A stretch of DNA of 64,000 nt, taken from the NCBI GenBank assembly GCA_045106555.1, contig JBGCET010000020.1:124001-188000 (forward strand), written 5' to 3'. This DNA is from JANQOZ01 sp045106555. Lineage in GTDB: Bacteria; Pseudomonadota; Gammaproteobacteria; Xanthomonadales; SZUA-38. This document shows positions 42,310 to 51,301 of this stretch, in pieces; position 1 is the first letter of the stretch, and every line of letters starts with the position of its first letter. A program made the position numbers and the translations under genes. The notes beneath the pieces are model-generated. The model was not told the DNA's origin. It did not search any database and saw only the letters and a program-made list of their open reading frames with translations.

Positions 42310-44637
42310 TCAGGCCGTCTTGGCTTTCTTCTTCTTAGCGGCCCGTTTCTTGCCGCGTTTTTTGCGTGCCGGGGCTGCAGCGATAATTTCTTCGCACTCG
42401 GCTTGAGTGAGGGATTCTGGTTCCCGGTCTTTCGGGATCTTGCCGTTCTTTTTGCCGTCGGTCACGTAAGGCCCATAGCGGCCCTTCAGCACCTGAATTT
42501 CGCTGCCTTCAAAGGTTTGTATGATGCGTTCAGCATCCGCTTTTTTCTTTTCGGCAATGAGTTCCAGAGCCCGGTCCAGAGCGATAGTGTAGGGATCGTC
42601 CGGTTCTTTGATGGAAACAAAGCTCTTCGTGCCGAAGCGCACGTAGGGACCAAACCGGCCCATGTTGGCCGTGATGGGAAAATCTTCTTCGGTCTTCCCC
42701 AGCTCTCTGGGCAGCCTGAACAACTCCAGTGCCTGGGCCAAGTCGATTTGATCCATCTTCTGCCCAGGCAACAGACCAGCGAAGGTTGGCTTTTCTTCGT
42801 CGTCTTTGGTACCAATCTGCACGTAAGGCCCAAACCGTCCCATGCGCACGGAAATGGGTTTGCCAGATTTCGGATCTGTGCCCAGCTCTCGGGCCTGCAG
42901 CACCTCGTCCCGGGAAACCGATTCTTCTTTGTCCTGTACGAGGGTGGTGAAGGGGTCCCAAAATTCCTGCAGCAGCGGAACCCATTCACGTTCGCCGCGG
43001 CTGACTTCGTCCAGGTTGTCTTCCAGCTGGGCGGTAAAATCGTAGTCTACGTAGCGGGTGAAGTGGTCGGCCAGGAATCGAGCGACAATACGGCCCACGT
43101 CGGTGGGGAAAAATCGCCGGCTTTCCAGCTCCACGTATTCTCGGTTGACCAGGGTCTGGATAATGTTGGCGTAGGTAGAGGGCCGACCTATGCCGTACTC
43201 TTCCAGCGCTTTGACCAGGGATGCCTCGGAAAATCTTGGCGGTGGTTCGGTGAAGTGTTGTTCGCCGCGAATTTCTGCCAGCTCCACCACTTCGCCTTTC
43301 TCCAGCGGTGGCAGTTTGGCTTCGGCTTTCTTCTTTTCCGATTCCGACTCTTCGTAAACCGCCAAAAACCCGGGTTCCACAACGGTTGAACCGCTGGATC
43401 GGAAGCTGGCGCCATCGCCACAGGGAAAGGTCGCGGTGACCGTGTTCATCACTGCCGGCATCATTTGACAAGCCACCGTGCGGCACCAAATCAAGTTGTA
43501 AAGCTTGTACTGGTCGTCGCTAAGGAACGATTTAATCTTTGCCGGGCGCTGGGCTGCGGAAGTCGGACGAACGGCTTCGTGAGCTTCCTGGGCGTTTTTG
43601 GACTTGGTTTTATAGGTGTTGGGCTGCTCCGGCAGCTTGTCCTTGCCGTAATCTTTCTCAATGACGGCGCGCAGCTCGTCCAGGGCGTCGTTGGATAACA
43701 TGACCGAGTCAGTACGCATGTAGGTAATCAAACCCTGCTGAGTGCCATCAACCTCCACCCCTTCGTACAGCTGCTGCGCTACGCGCATGGTTTTCTGGGC
43801 GGAAAACCGCAGCTTGCGGGCTGCGTCCTGCTGCAGGGTTGAAGTAATGAATGGCGGCGCCGGGCGTCTGCGTCGTTGACGGCTGGTCAGATCGCCGACG
43901 GTGAGTTTGCCGCCGGCCGCTTTGAGCAGTTTGTCTTTGGCATCTCCAGCGAGTTTTTCGCTATTGAGGTCAAATTGGTCCAGCTTGTTGCCGTCATACT
44001 CCACCAGCTTGGCGACAAACGGCTGATCTTTCTTGTTCAGATCTGCTTCGATGGTCCAGTATTCGCGGGGTTCGAAAGCTTCAATCTCATTTTCACGTTC
44101 ACAAATCATGCGCAGCGCAGGACTCTGCACCCGGCCGGCTGACAGTCCTCGACGAACTTTCTTCCACAGCAGGGGGGATAAATTGAATCCCACCAGGTAA
44201 TCCAGCGCGCGACGCGCCTGTTGGGCATTCACCATGTTCATGGAAATGTCCCGCGGGTTGGCGACGGCGTCAGAAATGGCCTTCTTGGTGATTTCGGAAA
44301 ACACCACGCGAAAAACCGGCTTGTCTTTCAGCACCTTTTTCTCTTTCAAGATCTCGTGAATGTGCCACGAGATGGCCTCTCCTTCGCGGTCAAGGTCAGT
44401 GGCCAGGTACAAAGAGTCGGCTTTGCGCATCGCTTTAACGATGGCGTCGACGTGTTTGGCGTTGCGATCGATGGTGGCGTACTTCATGGAGAAGTCGCCG
44501 GTGTCTACCGCGCCTTCTTTGGGGATCAGATCCCGCACGTGGCCGTAGGATGCGAGGACAACGAAGTCCTTGCCCAGGTATTTGTTGATGGTCTTGGCTT
44601 TCGCCGGAGACTCAACAATGAGTAGATTTGCAGTCAT
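42310..44637 (-). CDS. topA: DNA topoisomerase I
   Basis: The 775-residue type IA topoisomerase relaxes negative supercoils. It has an N-terminal Toprim domain (LLIVESPAKAKTINKYLG ... TDLDREGEAISWH) and the catalytic tyrosine at about residue 306 in GLITYMRTDS. C-terminal repeats of GRFGPYV type replace the zinc ribbons of the E. coli enzyme. The tail is Lys/Arg-rich (RKKRGKKRAAKKKKAKTA). It follows smg on the same strand after 64 bases. Confidence 0.97.
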   Translation of the reverse strand: MTANLLIVESPAKAKTINKYLGKDFVVLASYGHVRDLIPKEGAVDTGDFSMKYATIDRNAKHVDAIVKAMRKADSLYLATDLDREGEAISWHIHEILKEKKVLKDKPVFRVVFSEITKKAISDAVANPRDISMNMVNAQQARRALDYLVGFNLSPLLWKKVRRGLSAGRVQSPALRMICERENEIEAFEPREYWTIEADLNKKDQPFVAKLVEYDGNKLDQFDLNSEKLAGDAKDKLLKAAGGKLTVGDLTSRQRRRRPAPPFITSTLQQDAARKLRFSAQKTMRVAQQLYEGVEVDGTQQGLITYMRTDSVMLSNDALDELRAVIEKDYGKDKLPEQPNTYKTKSKNAQEAHEAVRPTSAAQRPAKIKSFLSDDQYKLYNLIWCRTVACQMMPAVMNTVTATFPCGDGASFRSSGSTVVEPGFLAVYEESESEKKKAEAKLPPLEKGEVVELAEIRGEQHFTEPPPRFSEASLVKALEEYGIGRPSTYANIIQTLVNREYVELESRRFFPTDVGRIVARFLADHFTRYVDYDFTAQLEDNLDEVSRGEREWVPLLQEFWDPFTTLVQDKEESVSRDEVLQARELGTDPKSGKPISVRMGRFGPYVQIGTKDDEEKPTFAGLLPGQKMDQIDLAQALELFRLPRELGKTEEDFPITANMGRFGPYVRFGTKSFVSIKEPDDPYTIALDRALELIAEKKKADAERIIQTFEGSEIQVLKGRYGPYVTDGKKNGKIPKDREPESLTQAECEEIIAAAPARKKRGKKRAAKKKKAKTA

Positions 44638-44701
44638 CGTGTGGTCGCCTTGAGGCGCTGGGTCCTTTGCTGTGCTTAGGGCCGCTGAACAAACGTTGCC
44701 G

Positions 44702-45178
44702 TCAGTGGCTCATTTCCGTGGTGCTCTCAAACATAAAATTTTCCATCCAAGCGTAATTGGCTTCCTGGCCTGGCTGGTCAAACAGAACCATCAGGACGAT
44801 CCACTTGAGGTCGTCCAGATCAACTTCGGCGTTTTCCAGCGCCATGGTGCGATCAATGACCAGCTCGCGTCGCGCCGAATCTAACACGCCAGCACCTTCC
44901 AAGAAGGTGATGAAGCCGCGACTCTCGGTATCCAGTCGCTGCTGTTCGATATCTGTGTAGACGCGCACAGGTCCGTCAGACCGGCCCTGCATCTCCGGCA
45001 GGTGACGTTGGCTTGCCAGGCCATCGAGCCAGTCGAAAGCCTTGCCGATTTCCCGGTCACTGAAGCCGGCCTCTGACAGGCTGGATTCTAAAGACGCCCG
45101 ATCCGGATCATCTTCCGGCTCGTCATACATATAGTTTTCGAACAGGTACATCAGAACGTCAAGGACGTTTTCTTTCAT
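44702..45178 (-). CDS. smg: Smg protein (DUF494)
   Basis: The 158-residue acidic protein starts MKENVLDVLMYLFENYMYDE, the conserved DUF494/Smg N-terminus. The family is usually found between dprA and topA, as here, and its function is unsettled. The ATG at 45178 overlaps the dprA stop (ATGA) and has GAGGG at good spacing; an in-frame ATG six bases earlier is an alternative. Confidence 0.93.
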   Translation of the reverse strand: MKENVLDVLMYLFENYMYDEPEDDPDRASLESSLSEAGFSDREIGKAFDWLDGLASQRHLPEMQGRSDGPVRVYTDIEQQRLDTESRGFITFLEGAGVLDSARRELVIDRTMALENAEVDLDDLKWIVLMVLFDQPGQEANYAWMENFMFESTTEMSH

Positions 45179-46347
45179 TGCCATCCCTCGCCGGTGCGGC
45201 AATAGCCGCCACCCGGTCCAACCTGCACCAGGCCACCGAGTTCCAAAATCAGGAGCATGGAGGAAACCGATGCAGCCGTCAATCCAGTGGCATCGACCAG
45301 CAAATCCACCGGAAGTTCATCAAAGCCCACCGCGTCGTAGAGCGTCTTGTAGTCTTTGTCATACCGAAAATCGTGGTCTGGCGGCGTGGTTTTCGACGAT
45401 CGTTCACGTTGTGGCGCAATCAGTACCCGACGCCTGCTGGCGGCAACGGCCTGGGCTCTGGGGCCTACTTCGGCCATCAGGTCAGCCCCATCTTCCACCA
45501 ATCGAGCGCCTTGTTTGATCAGTCGATGGCACCCTCTCGCCAACGGATTGTCGATGGAGCCGGGCAGCGCGTACACGTCGCGACCTTGTTCGCCTGCAAG
45601 TCTGGCGGTAATCAAGCTGCCAGACTGAACACTGGCCTCGATCACCAGCACGCCCAGCGACAGCCCCGAGATCAGCCGATTGCGTTGGGGAAACGAGCGC
45701 TTGCGCGGCTCCCAGCCAGGCGGGAATTCGCTCACGATCAGGCCCTGATAAACGATCTCGCCGGCCAGCTGGACGTGGCGTGCCGGGTAGATGCGGTCCA
45801 ACCCGGTGGCGGCGACCGCAATCGTCATTCCGCCAGCGTCTAACGCCCCCTGATGTGCCTCTCCATCAACGCCCAACGCCAAACCGCTGGTGACCACCAA
45901 GCCCTGGCTAGCAAGAGTCTGAGCGAACATACGGGCATGACGGCGGCCCCCTGCGGTGGGTTTGCGAGTGCCAACGATGGCAACCTGGGGTAGCCACAGC
46001 AGTTGTGGGTTGCCGCGACAAAACAACGCCAACGGTGGGTCGGCAATGTCATTGAGCTGAGGCGGATAGCGGTCATCCATGCAGGTAACAAGGTGGCAGT
46101 TGGGGAGATCGAGCCACGCGTCGTCGCCTGCTTGATGGGAGCGATCGTCGTCTTTTATCGCTTTCGCGACGGACGCACTGATGCCATACCTTGCCAGTTC
46201 GGAGGCGCTTGCGTTGAACAGTTGTTGTGCGCCACCGGCCTCACGCAGCGCATCAACGCCGGTACTGGCGCTCCCGGCAAACGCTCGAATAAGCCGAAGC
46301 CAGGTCGAAAGATCAGAGGAGACAGGCCGTTGCGAGGAATTTTCCAT
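45175..46347 (-). CDS. dprA: DNA-processing protein DprA
   Basis: The 390-residue protein has an N-terminal helical part, the Rossmann-like DprA core (VAIVGTRKPTAGGRRHARMF ... VVTSGLALGVDGEAHQGAL ... RNRLISGLSLGVLVIEA ... ALPGSIDNPLARGCHRLI) and a C-terminal winged helix (LVDATGLTAASVSSMLLILE). DprA loads RecA on incoming single strands during natural transformation. I chose ATG 46347, since upstream frames add a non-homologous Ser/Ala-rich stretch. It overlaps smg by four bases. Confidence 0.95.
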   Translation of the reverse strand: MENSSQRPVSSDLSTWLRLIRAFAGSASTGVDALREAGGAQQLFNASASELARYGISASVAKAIKDDDRSHQAGDDAWLDLPNCHLVTCMDDRYPPQLNDIADPPLALFCRGNPQLLWLPQVAIVGTRKPTAGGRRHARMFAQTLASQGLVVTSGLALGVDGEAHQGALDAGGMTIAVAATGLDRIYPARHVQLAGEIVYQGLIVSEFPPGWEPRKRSFPQRNRLISGLSLGVLVIEASVQSGSLITARLAGEQGRDVYALPGSIDNPLARGCHRLIKQGARLVEDGADLMAEVGPRAQAVAASRRRVLIAPQRERSSKTTPPDHDFRYDKDYKTLYDAVGFDELPVDLLVDATGLTAASVSSMLLILELGGLVQVGPGGGYCRTGEGWQ

Positions 46348-46503
46348 GGGCTGTGAAGGACCAATTACCGTGTTTGCAGTGATACGCGCGAGGTTGGCAG
46401 CGATCTTATCAGCGGAGCACCCTGGGTTGTGACCTGCAGCTGCACTTGATGATGAGGGCCTTGGCATCAACGCCGAGACTGGCTCCAGCGGTGGTCTTTA
46501 ACG

Positions 46504-46525
46504 AAAAGGGGCGCTTGCGCGCCCC
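46504..46525 (-). terminator. Intrinsic terminator of the LysM gene
   Basis: On the minus strand a seven-base stem (GGGGCGC/GCGCCCC, four-base loop) is followed by TTTT, 26 bases after the LysM gene stop. It separates that gene from dprA, which must then have its own promoter in 46348-46503. Confidence 0.75.
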
Positions 46526-46550
46526 CGAATGGTCTGGTCGAAGACTGCCT

Positions 46551-47744
46551 TCAGGGCATTTTCAGCTTATCCAGTATCCTCACAGCCTGTTTGCCCCGCA
46601 TGATCAGGCCATAGCTGACCCGCTCGTGGGATTTAAAGATCATCACGTGAGCTGAGTATTCGTCAGGTAGTTGGACACGGGCCTGCTTGCGCCGCTCTTT
46701 GGAGAAGAACGTTTTCACATCATCCCGAGGGTATTTGATTTCGTCGCGGATCAGGAAGCCTGGGCGGAAGGTGGCAAATACGTCGCCGTGCTCGATTCCG
46801 TCTTCCCAGCCCTTATTGATGGCAACGACCTGGGTGGGGCCGACGCCGAACAGGGCGTTGCTCAACGCAATCACCTGGGTGTTGTCAGGGACAGACTCAG
46901 GGGCGTGAGGATAGTATTCCAGGTCATAGTTTGCGGTAAACAGCGGGATAACGAGGTCACCCGGCAGTACTTCCAGCTCACTGGAGGTCAGCAGCAGCGT
47001 TGTCGGGTCATCCAAAGTCAGCACCTCAGCGGTTGCCGTCTGTACGACCTCGTAGCCCAGTATTCGGGTGTTTTTGTATTTGCCGCTCAATACTTTTTCG
47101 GTCCAGAAGCGGGACACAAAGTCGGCAATGGAGCGCTCCGCGGGATATTCCCAATCCCGGGTTTCTGGACGAAAAGACTCGGCCTTGTCATAGGGCCAAG
47201 TTTCCGGTGTCTCGCGAAACTCTACGGAAGGCCGCACAATCGCGTAAGACTCACCTACCGCTGCTCCCTCCAGGCCGCGGACATAGACCCGATGGCCTTC
47301 GGTGGCGGCCAGGTAAGATTCTTCCATGGCGACGACGTAGGGCAGGTTTTCCAGTTCAGCGGCATCCAGTATGGTGCGCTTGTCCAGGTAATGCCGGATG
47401 TCGTTGAGATTGATCGGTTCTATCGCTTCAGCCAGCGATGTTCGCCGAGGATGGGGCGACAGCTTGCGGCCTCGCCGCAGCGACAGGCGAGGCTCTCCGT
47501 CGATGTAGACCAGGTTGATTTCGTCCCCGGGATAGATGAGATGAGGGTTTTCAATCTGCGGATTGACCTGCCAGATTTCCGGCCAGAGCCAAGGTTTTTG
47601 CAGGAACCGATCGGAGATATCCCACAGGGTGTCACCCTTGACGACCACATAGCGGTCAGGGTGATCGTCTCTCAGTTCAACTTGAGCCGCGGCGCTCGCG
47701 CACAGCAGTGAACCGGCAATTATCGCAAGTAATGGTTTAAACAT
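46551..47744 (-). CDS. Exported LysM-domain protein
   Basis: The 397-residue protein has a signal peptide (MFKPLLAIIAGSLLCASAAAQ), then one LysM peptidoglycan-binding module (YVVVKGDTLWDISDRFLQ ... NPHLIYPGDEINLVYI). About 300 residues of conserved beta-rich sequence follow, without a named domain. The gene is commonly found between dprA and def in gammaproteobacteria. The ATG at 47744 lacks a strong Shine-Dalgarno. It is divergent from def with a 179-base spacer. Confidence 0.9.
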   Translation of the reverse strand: MFKPLLAIIAGSLLCASAAAQVELRDDHPDRYVVVKGDTLWDISDRFLQKPWLWPEIWQVNPQIENPHLIYPGDEINLVYIDGEPRLSLRRGRKLSPHPRRTSLAEAIEPINLNDIRHYLDKRTILDAAELENLPYVVAMEESYLAATEGHRVYVRGLEGAAVGESYAIVRPSVEFRETPETWPYDKAESFRPETRDWEYPAERSIADFVSRFWTEKVLSGKYKNTRILGYEVVQTATAEVLTLDDPTTLLLTSSELEVLPGDLVIPLFTANYDLEYYPHAPESVPDNTQVIALSNALFGVGPTQVVAINKGWEDGIEHGDVFATFRPGFLIRDEIKYPRDDVKTFFSKERRKQARVQLPDEYSAHVMIFKSHERVSYGLIMRGKQAVRILDKLKMP

Positions 47745-47923
47745 CGCGGCCAATGTGTTGATTCCCCAAAGAACTTAGTGTATCCGAATTTTGGTTTGCG
47801 GAAAACATCCGATAAACCGAGGGTTATTTCGCCTTCACAGACGGCGCACTTTCCCTGCGGTTATACTTTAAATACTGTTTGCCAGCACAAATATGAGATT
47901 CAGTTCATAGTTTCGTCCATTTC
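47745..47923. promoter_or_regulatory. Divergent promoter region, LysM gene / def operon
   Basis: This 179-base AT-rich spacer must contain promoters for both the LysM gene and the def-to-trkH operon. A TATACT hexamer at 47862-47867 could be a plus-strand -10 element, but no convincing -35 lies at the right distance. Assigned by position. Confidence 0.4.
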
Positions 47924-48433
47924 ATGCCATTACTTAACATTATTGAGTTTCCAGACCCCCGTTTGCGCACCAAAGCGTTGCCAATTGAGAAAGTTGATGG
48001 GGAAATTGTCCAGTTAGCGAAGGATATGTTGGAGACCATGTATGCCGCTCCCGGCATCGGTCTCGCGGCCACTCAGGTCAATATCCATCGCCGGCTTGTG
48101 GTCGTGGACGTGTCAGACGACCGCGACAACCCCCACGTTTTGATCAATCCGGAGATTGTTGAGCAGGACGGCAAGCAGGTTTGTGAAGAAGGCTGCCTGT
48201 CCGTTCCTGGCATTTACGCGAAGGTTGATCGTGCAGACTGGATCAAGGTGCGAGCTCAGGATATCGATGGCGAAAGCCGGGTGCTTGAGGCCGATGATTT
48301 GCTGGCGGTGTGTATTCAGCACGAACTGGATCACCTCAACGGAAAGCTGTTTGTGGATTATCTGTCGCCGCTAAAGCAGGCACGGGTGCGCAAAAAACTG
48401 GAAAAAGCCCGGCGTCTGGAAGCGTCGGCCTGA
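47924..48433 (+). CDS. def: Peptide deformylase
   Basis: The 169-residue metalloenzyme removes the formyl group from new proteins. All three family motifs are intact: GIGLAATQV, EEGCLSVPG and QHELDHLNG. It starts the large plus-strand operon; fmt follows after ten bases. The formylation and deformylation enzymes are thus co-expressed. Confidence 0.97.
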   Translation: MPLLNIIEFPDPRLRTKALPIEKVDGEIVQLAKDMLETMYAAPGIGLAATQVNIHRRLVVVDVSDDRDNPHVLINPEIVEQDGKQVCEEGCLSVPGIYAKVDRADWIKVRAQDIDGESRVLEADDLLAVCIQHELDHLNGKLFVDYLSPLKQARVRKKLEKARRLEASA

Positions 48434-48443
48434 AGACGCTGAC

Positions 48444-49397
48444 ATGAATATCGTTTTTGCCGGTACCCCGGAATTTGCTCTGCCTGCCCTGAAGGCGCTC
48501 ACAGACAGCGAGCACCAGATCAGCGCGGTCTACACACAGCCGGACCGACCATCCGGGCGCGGTCGTAAACTGACCGCCAGTCCTATCAAAGCCTTCGCGC
48601 TGGACCAATGCCCCTCGGCTGATATTCGCCAACCGCTGTCGCTGCGCGGCGAGGACGCCGCCGAGTTGCTGGCTGACTTGAAGCCAGACCTTATGGTAGT
48701 GGCAGCGTACGGGTTAATTCTGCCCCGTTCGATTTTGTCTGTGCCGACGATGGGGTGCTGGAATATCCATGCGTCACTGCTGCCGCGTTGGCGCGGCGCG
48801 GCGCCGATTGCTCGGGCCGTGCTGGCGGGCGACTCCCAGACCGGGGTGTGCATCATGCAAATGGCCGCGGGTCTGGATACTGGTGATGTGCTGTCCCGCG
48901 CGGCCACGCCCATTGACCTAAACGACACTGCCGGCGACGTGCATGATCGGCTTGCCACCATGGGAGCTGAGCTGCTGATGCAGACACTTGAGTCACGCCA
49001 TACGCTCAGGCCTCAGCCCCAGAACGATGCCGAGGCCACCTACGCGAGCAAGCTGGAAAAAAATGAAGCGAACCTGGATTTCAGCAACAGCGCAGTGGAG
49101 ATTGAGCGCCGTATCCGAGCCTTTAACCCATGGCCCGTGGCCCGATTCAAGTTTAACGGCCAGTGGTTGCGGGTGTGGGCGGGAGAGGCGATTGATGGCG
49201 TTACCGATACCCCGGGCACCGTGGTGGCCAGTGGTGCCGAGGGTATTGATCTCGCAACCGGCGAAGGCGTGTTGCGCATCACAAAAATTCAACGACCCGG
49301 TGGTAAGGCGCTGCCAGTGGCCGCATTTTTGAACGCCGTTGAGATGCCAGTTGGGGCCCGATTGGAACTGTCGGAAACTGGAAAATCCCCTGAATAA
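48444..49397 (+). CDS. fmt: Methionyl-tRNA formyltransferase
   Basis: The 317-residue enzyme formylates initiator Met-tRNA. Motifs: MNIVFAGTPEFALPALKAL at the start, AYGLILPRSIL, and the folate/catalytic region NIHASLLPRWRGAAPIARAV. The C-terminal tRNA-binding barrel is present. Its 3' end overlaps the most upstream possible rsmB start. Confidence 0.97.
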   Translation: MNIVFAGTPEFALPALKALTDSEHQISAVYTQPDRPSGRGRKLTASPIKAFALDQCPSADIRQPLSLRGEDAAELLADLKPDLMVVAAYGLILPRSILSVPTMGCWNIHASLLPRWRGAAPIARAVLAGDSQTGVCIMQMAAGLDTGDVLSRAATPIDLNDTAGDVHDRLATMGAELLMQTLESRHTLRPQPQNDAEATYASKLEKNEANLDFSNSAVEIERRIRAFNPWPVARFKFNGQWLRVWAGEAIDGVTDTPGTVVASGAEGIDLATGEGVLRITKIQRPGGKALPVAAFLNAVEMPVGARLELSETGKSPE

Positions 49398-50733
49398 GGG
49401 CGCCGCTGGGGGCCGACCTAAGCATCGCGCAAACGCCAAGCGCGGCTCAGGTGGCCAACTGAACAGCCGAGCTCAGGCAGCGTTGCAGGTACAGCGTGTA
49501 CTGGAAGGTCATTCGATGAGCGATCTTCGTCCGGAACCTTCTGGCCCAAACGACGCGTTGTCTCAGGCCTTGGTTTACACCACGTTGAGACACCTGAGTC
49601 TACTGCAGGCAACGCTAGCTCAATACCTGGACAAGCCGATCCGTGCTCGAGAGGGCGACCTTAAATGCCTACTGTTGGTGGGGCTTGCGGAAATTACCTG
49701 GTTTGCCACGCCCCGTCACGCGGTGTTGGATGAAACGGTGAAAGCCAGCGTCCAGATGGGTAAAACCTGGGCCCGTGGTTTGGTGAACGCGGTTCTGCGT
49801 AATCATCTCCGAGCAGGGCCACCGGACGATAGCGAGATGAAGGCATGCATTTCCGAGGCGTCGGTTCGCCACAGTCACCCGCAGTGGCTGGTTGATGCGC
49901 TGATCCAGGCTTGGCCGGAACGTTGGTCCGATATTCTTGAAGCTAACAATCGGCAAGCACCCATGACGCTTCGGGTAAACCTGAGTCGTATCAGTCGGGA
50001 CAAATATCTGCAACAGCTGGCTCAGTCAGACATTGTCGCGCGGCCGCTGCCGCTGGCCAAAAGCGCGCTAGTGCTGGATCAACCGATGGCGGTTTCCGAT
50101 CTGCCAGGTTTTGCTGATGGCCTGGTCAGCGTACAGGATGAGGCGGCCCAACTCGCGGCTGAATTGCTGGATGCGCAAGGTCCTATGACCGTGCTGGACG
50201 CCTGCGCTGCTCCCGGCGGCAAGACGGCTCATCTGCTGGAGCGTGATCCACAGCTTGCGCTTACAGCGATGGATATTGACCCACGGCGCTGTCAAAAAAT
50301 CACCCAAACCTTGGATCGGCTGGGATTGAAAGCCAAGGTGGTTGTTGGCGACGCAGTGAACGTGGAAGGTGAGGCGTTTGATCGCATTTTGCTGGATGCA
50401 CCCTGCTCCGCCAGCGGTGTTATTCGCCGTCATCCAGATATCAAATGGCTGCGTCGAGCGGATGATATTGACTCGCTTCGCGATCAGCAAGATCGACTAC
50501 TGACGTCCCTTTGGCCACGCCTTAAGCGCGGTGGACGGTTGCTCTATGCAACATGCTCTTTGCTACCAGCGGAAAATCACTCGACAATAGCGGCTTTTAG
50601 CGCGGCTCATTCTGATGTCAGGGTATTGCCTCTGACGCTGACCAGCGGCGTTGACACGGGGTGGGGGCATCAGCTTCTTCCAGGTCAGGACGGTACCGAT
50701 GGGTTTTTTTACGCGCTGTTGGAAAAAATCTAA
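49339..50733 (+). CDS. rsmB: 16S rRNA m5C967 methyltransferase (RsmB)
   Basis: The protein has an N-terminal NusB-like domain (RAQAALQVQRVLEGHS) and a C-terminal SAM methyltransferase: VLDACAAPGGKTAHLLE, the catalytic DAPCSASGVIRRHPDIKW and ATCSLLPAENHSTI. The start is uncertain. No ATG or GTG precedes the NusB domain; TTG at 49339 or 49351, inside fmt, or a CTG near its end, are the options. The first ATG (49516) would cut into the NusB domain. DUF4390 follows with a 35-base overlap. Confidence 0.93.
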   Translation: MRCQLGPDWNCRKLENPLNKGAAGGRPKHRANAKRGSGGQLNSRAQAALQVQRVLEGHSMSDLRPEPSGPNDALSQALVYTTLRHLSLLQATLAQYLDKPIRAREGDLKCLLLVGLAEITWFATPRHAVLDETVKASVQMGKTWARGLVNAVLRNHLRAGPPDDSEMKACISEASVRHSHPQWLVDALIQAWPERWSDILEANNRQAPMTLRVNLSRISRDKYLQQLAQSDIVARPLPLAKSALVLDQPMAVSDLPGFADGLVSVQDEAAQLAAELLDAQGPMTVLDACAAPGGKTAHLLERDPQLALTAMDIDPRRCQKITQTLDRLGLKAKVVVGDAVNVEGEAFDRILLDAPCSASGVIRRHPDIKWLRRADDIDSLRDQQDRLLTSLWPRLKRGGRLLYATCSLLPAENHSTIAAFSAAHSDVRVLPLTLTSGVDTGWGHQLLPGQDGTDGFFYALLEKI

Positions 50734-51301
50734 GACCAGTTCATTGGTCGCGCTGGCGCTCTTGTCGCTGCTCATTGTGAGCTTGACGGGGTGTTCAGGG
50801 GCCACTGCAGAATCGGAGCCATCCATCACCTTGACCTCTGCCACCGTGCCGGCGCTGCACTCCAATCAGGGAGCGGAGCTCACCTTTGACCACAAGTTTT
50901 CTGCAGATGTTCTGGACGCGCTGCGACATGGCGTGCCCGTCACCCTGCAATGGCAGATAGAACTGCGTAAACCCCGGGCCATACTGTGGGACGCGTTGCT
51001 GTGGAGCCAATCCCAAGAACGTCAAATCAGCTATCGGTCACTGTCGCGTCGGTTCACCTTGAGTTTGCCTGCCAGCGACGTGGCCACCAGTTTTATTGAT
51101 TTTCCCGCCCTGCTTGGGGCCCTTAATCAGCTGCAAACCGCGCGTGCTCCGGATCAGTTCGCGGCTGAGGGCGGCTACTATCGGGTGCGCGAGCGATTGG
51201 TCATTTCGCGCCTGCCGCCGGCCTTGCGCTTATCGTCCTATCTTTCGGACCAATGGCGCATGGACACCGGTTGGGTGCCTGTTGCAGGCGAGAGTCCATG
51301 A
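50699..51301 (+). CDS. DUF4390 exported protein, possibly a lipoprotein
   Basis: The 200-residue protein has an N-terminal hydrophobic segment ending in a lipobox-like SLTGCSG (Cys near residue 31) and a beta-rich DUF4390 domain (VTLQWQIELRKPRAILWDALLW, YRVRERLVISRLPPALRLSSYL). The gene typically lies between rsmB and ntrY, as here. It may be an extracytoplasmic accessory of the kinase. The function is not established. ATG 50699 follows AGGACGG; its stop overlaps the kinase ATG. Confidence 0.85.
   Translation: MGFFTRCWKKSKTSSLVALALLSLLIVSLTGCSGATAESEPSITLTSATVPALHSNQGAELTFDHKFSADVLDALRHGVPVTLQWQIELRKPRAILWDALLWSQSQERQISYRSLSRRFTLSLPASDVATSFIDFPALLGALNQLQTARAPDQFAAEGGYYRVRERLVISRLPPALRLSSYLSDQWRMDTGWVPVAGESP

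Noticed and set aside
42403..43389. 328-codon frame opposite topA
   Set aside because: topA on the other strand is fully conserved; the long open antisense frame reflects codon bias only.
46671..47711. 346-codon frame opposite the LysM gene
   Set aside because: No domain and no ribosome-binding site; the LysM protein has a signal peptide and a clear LysM module.
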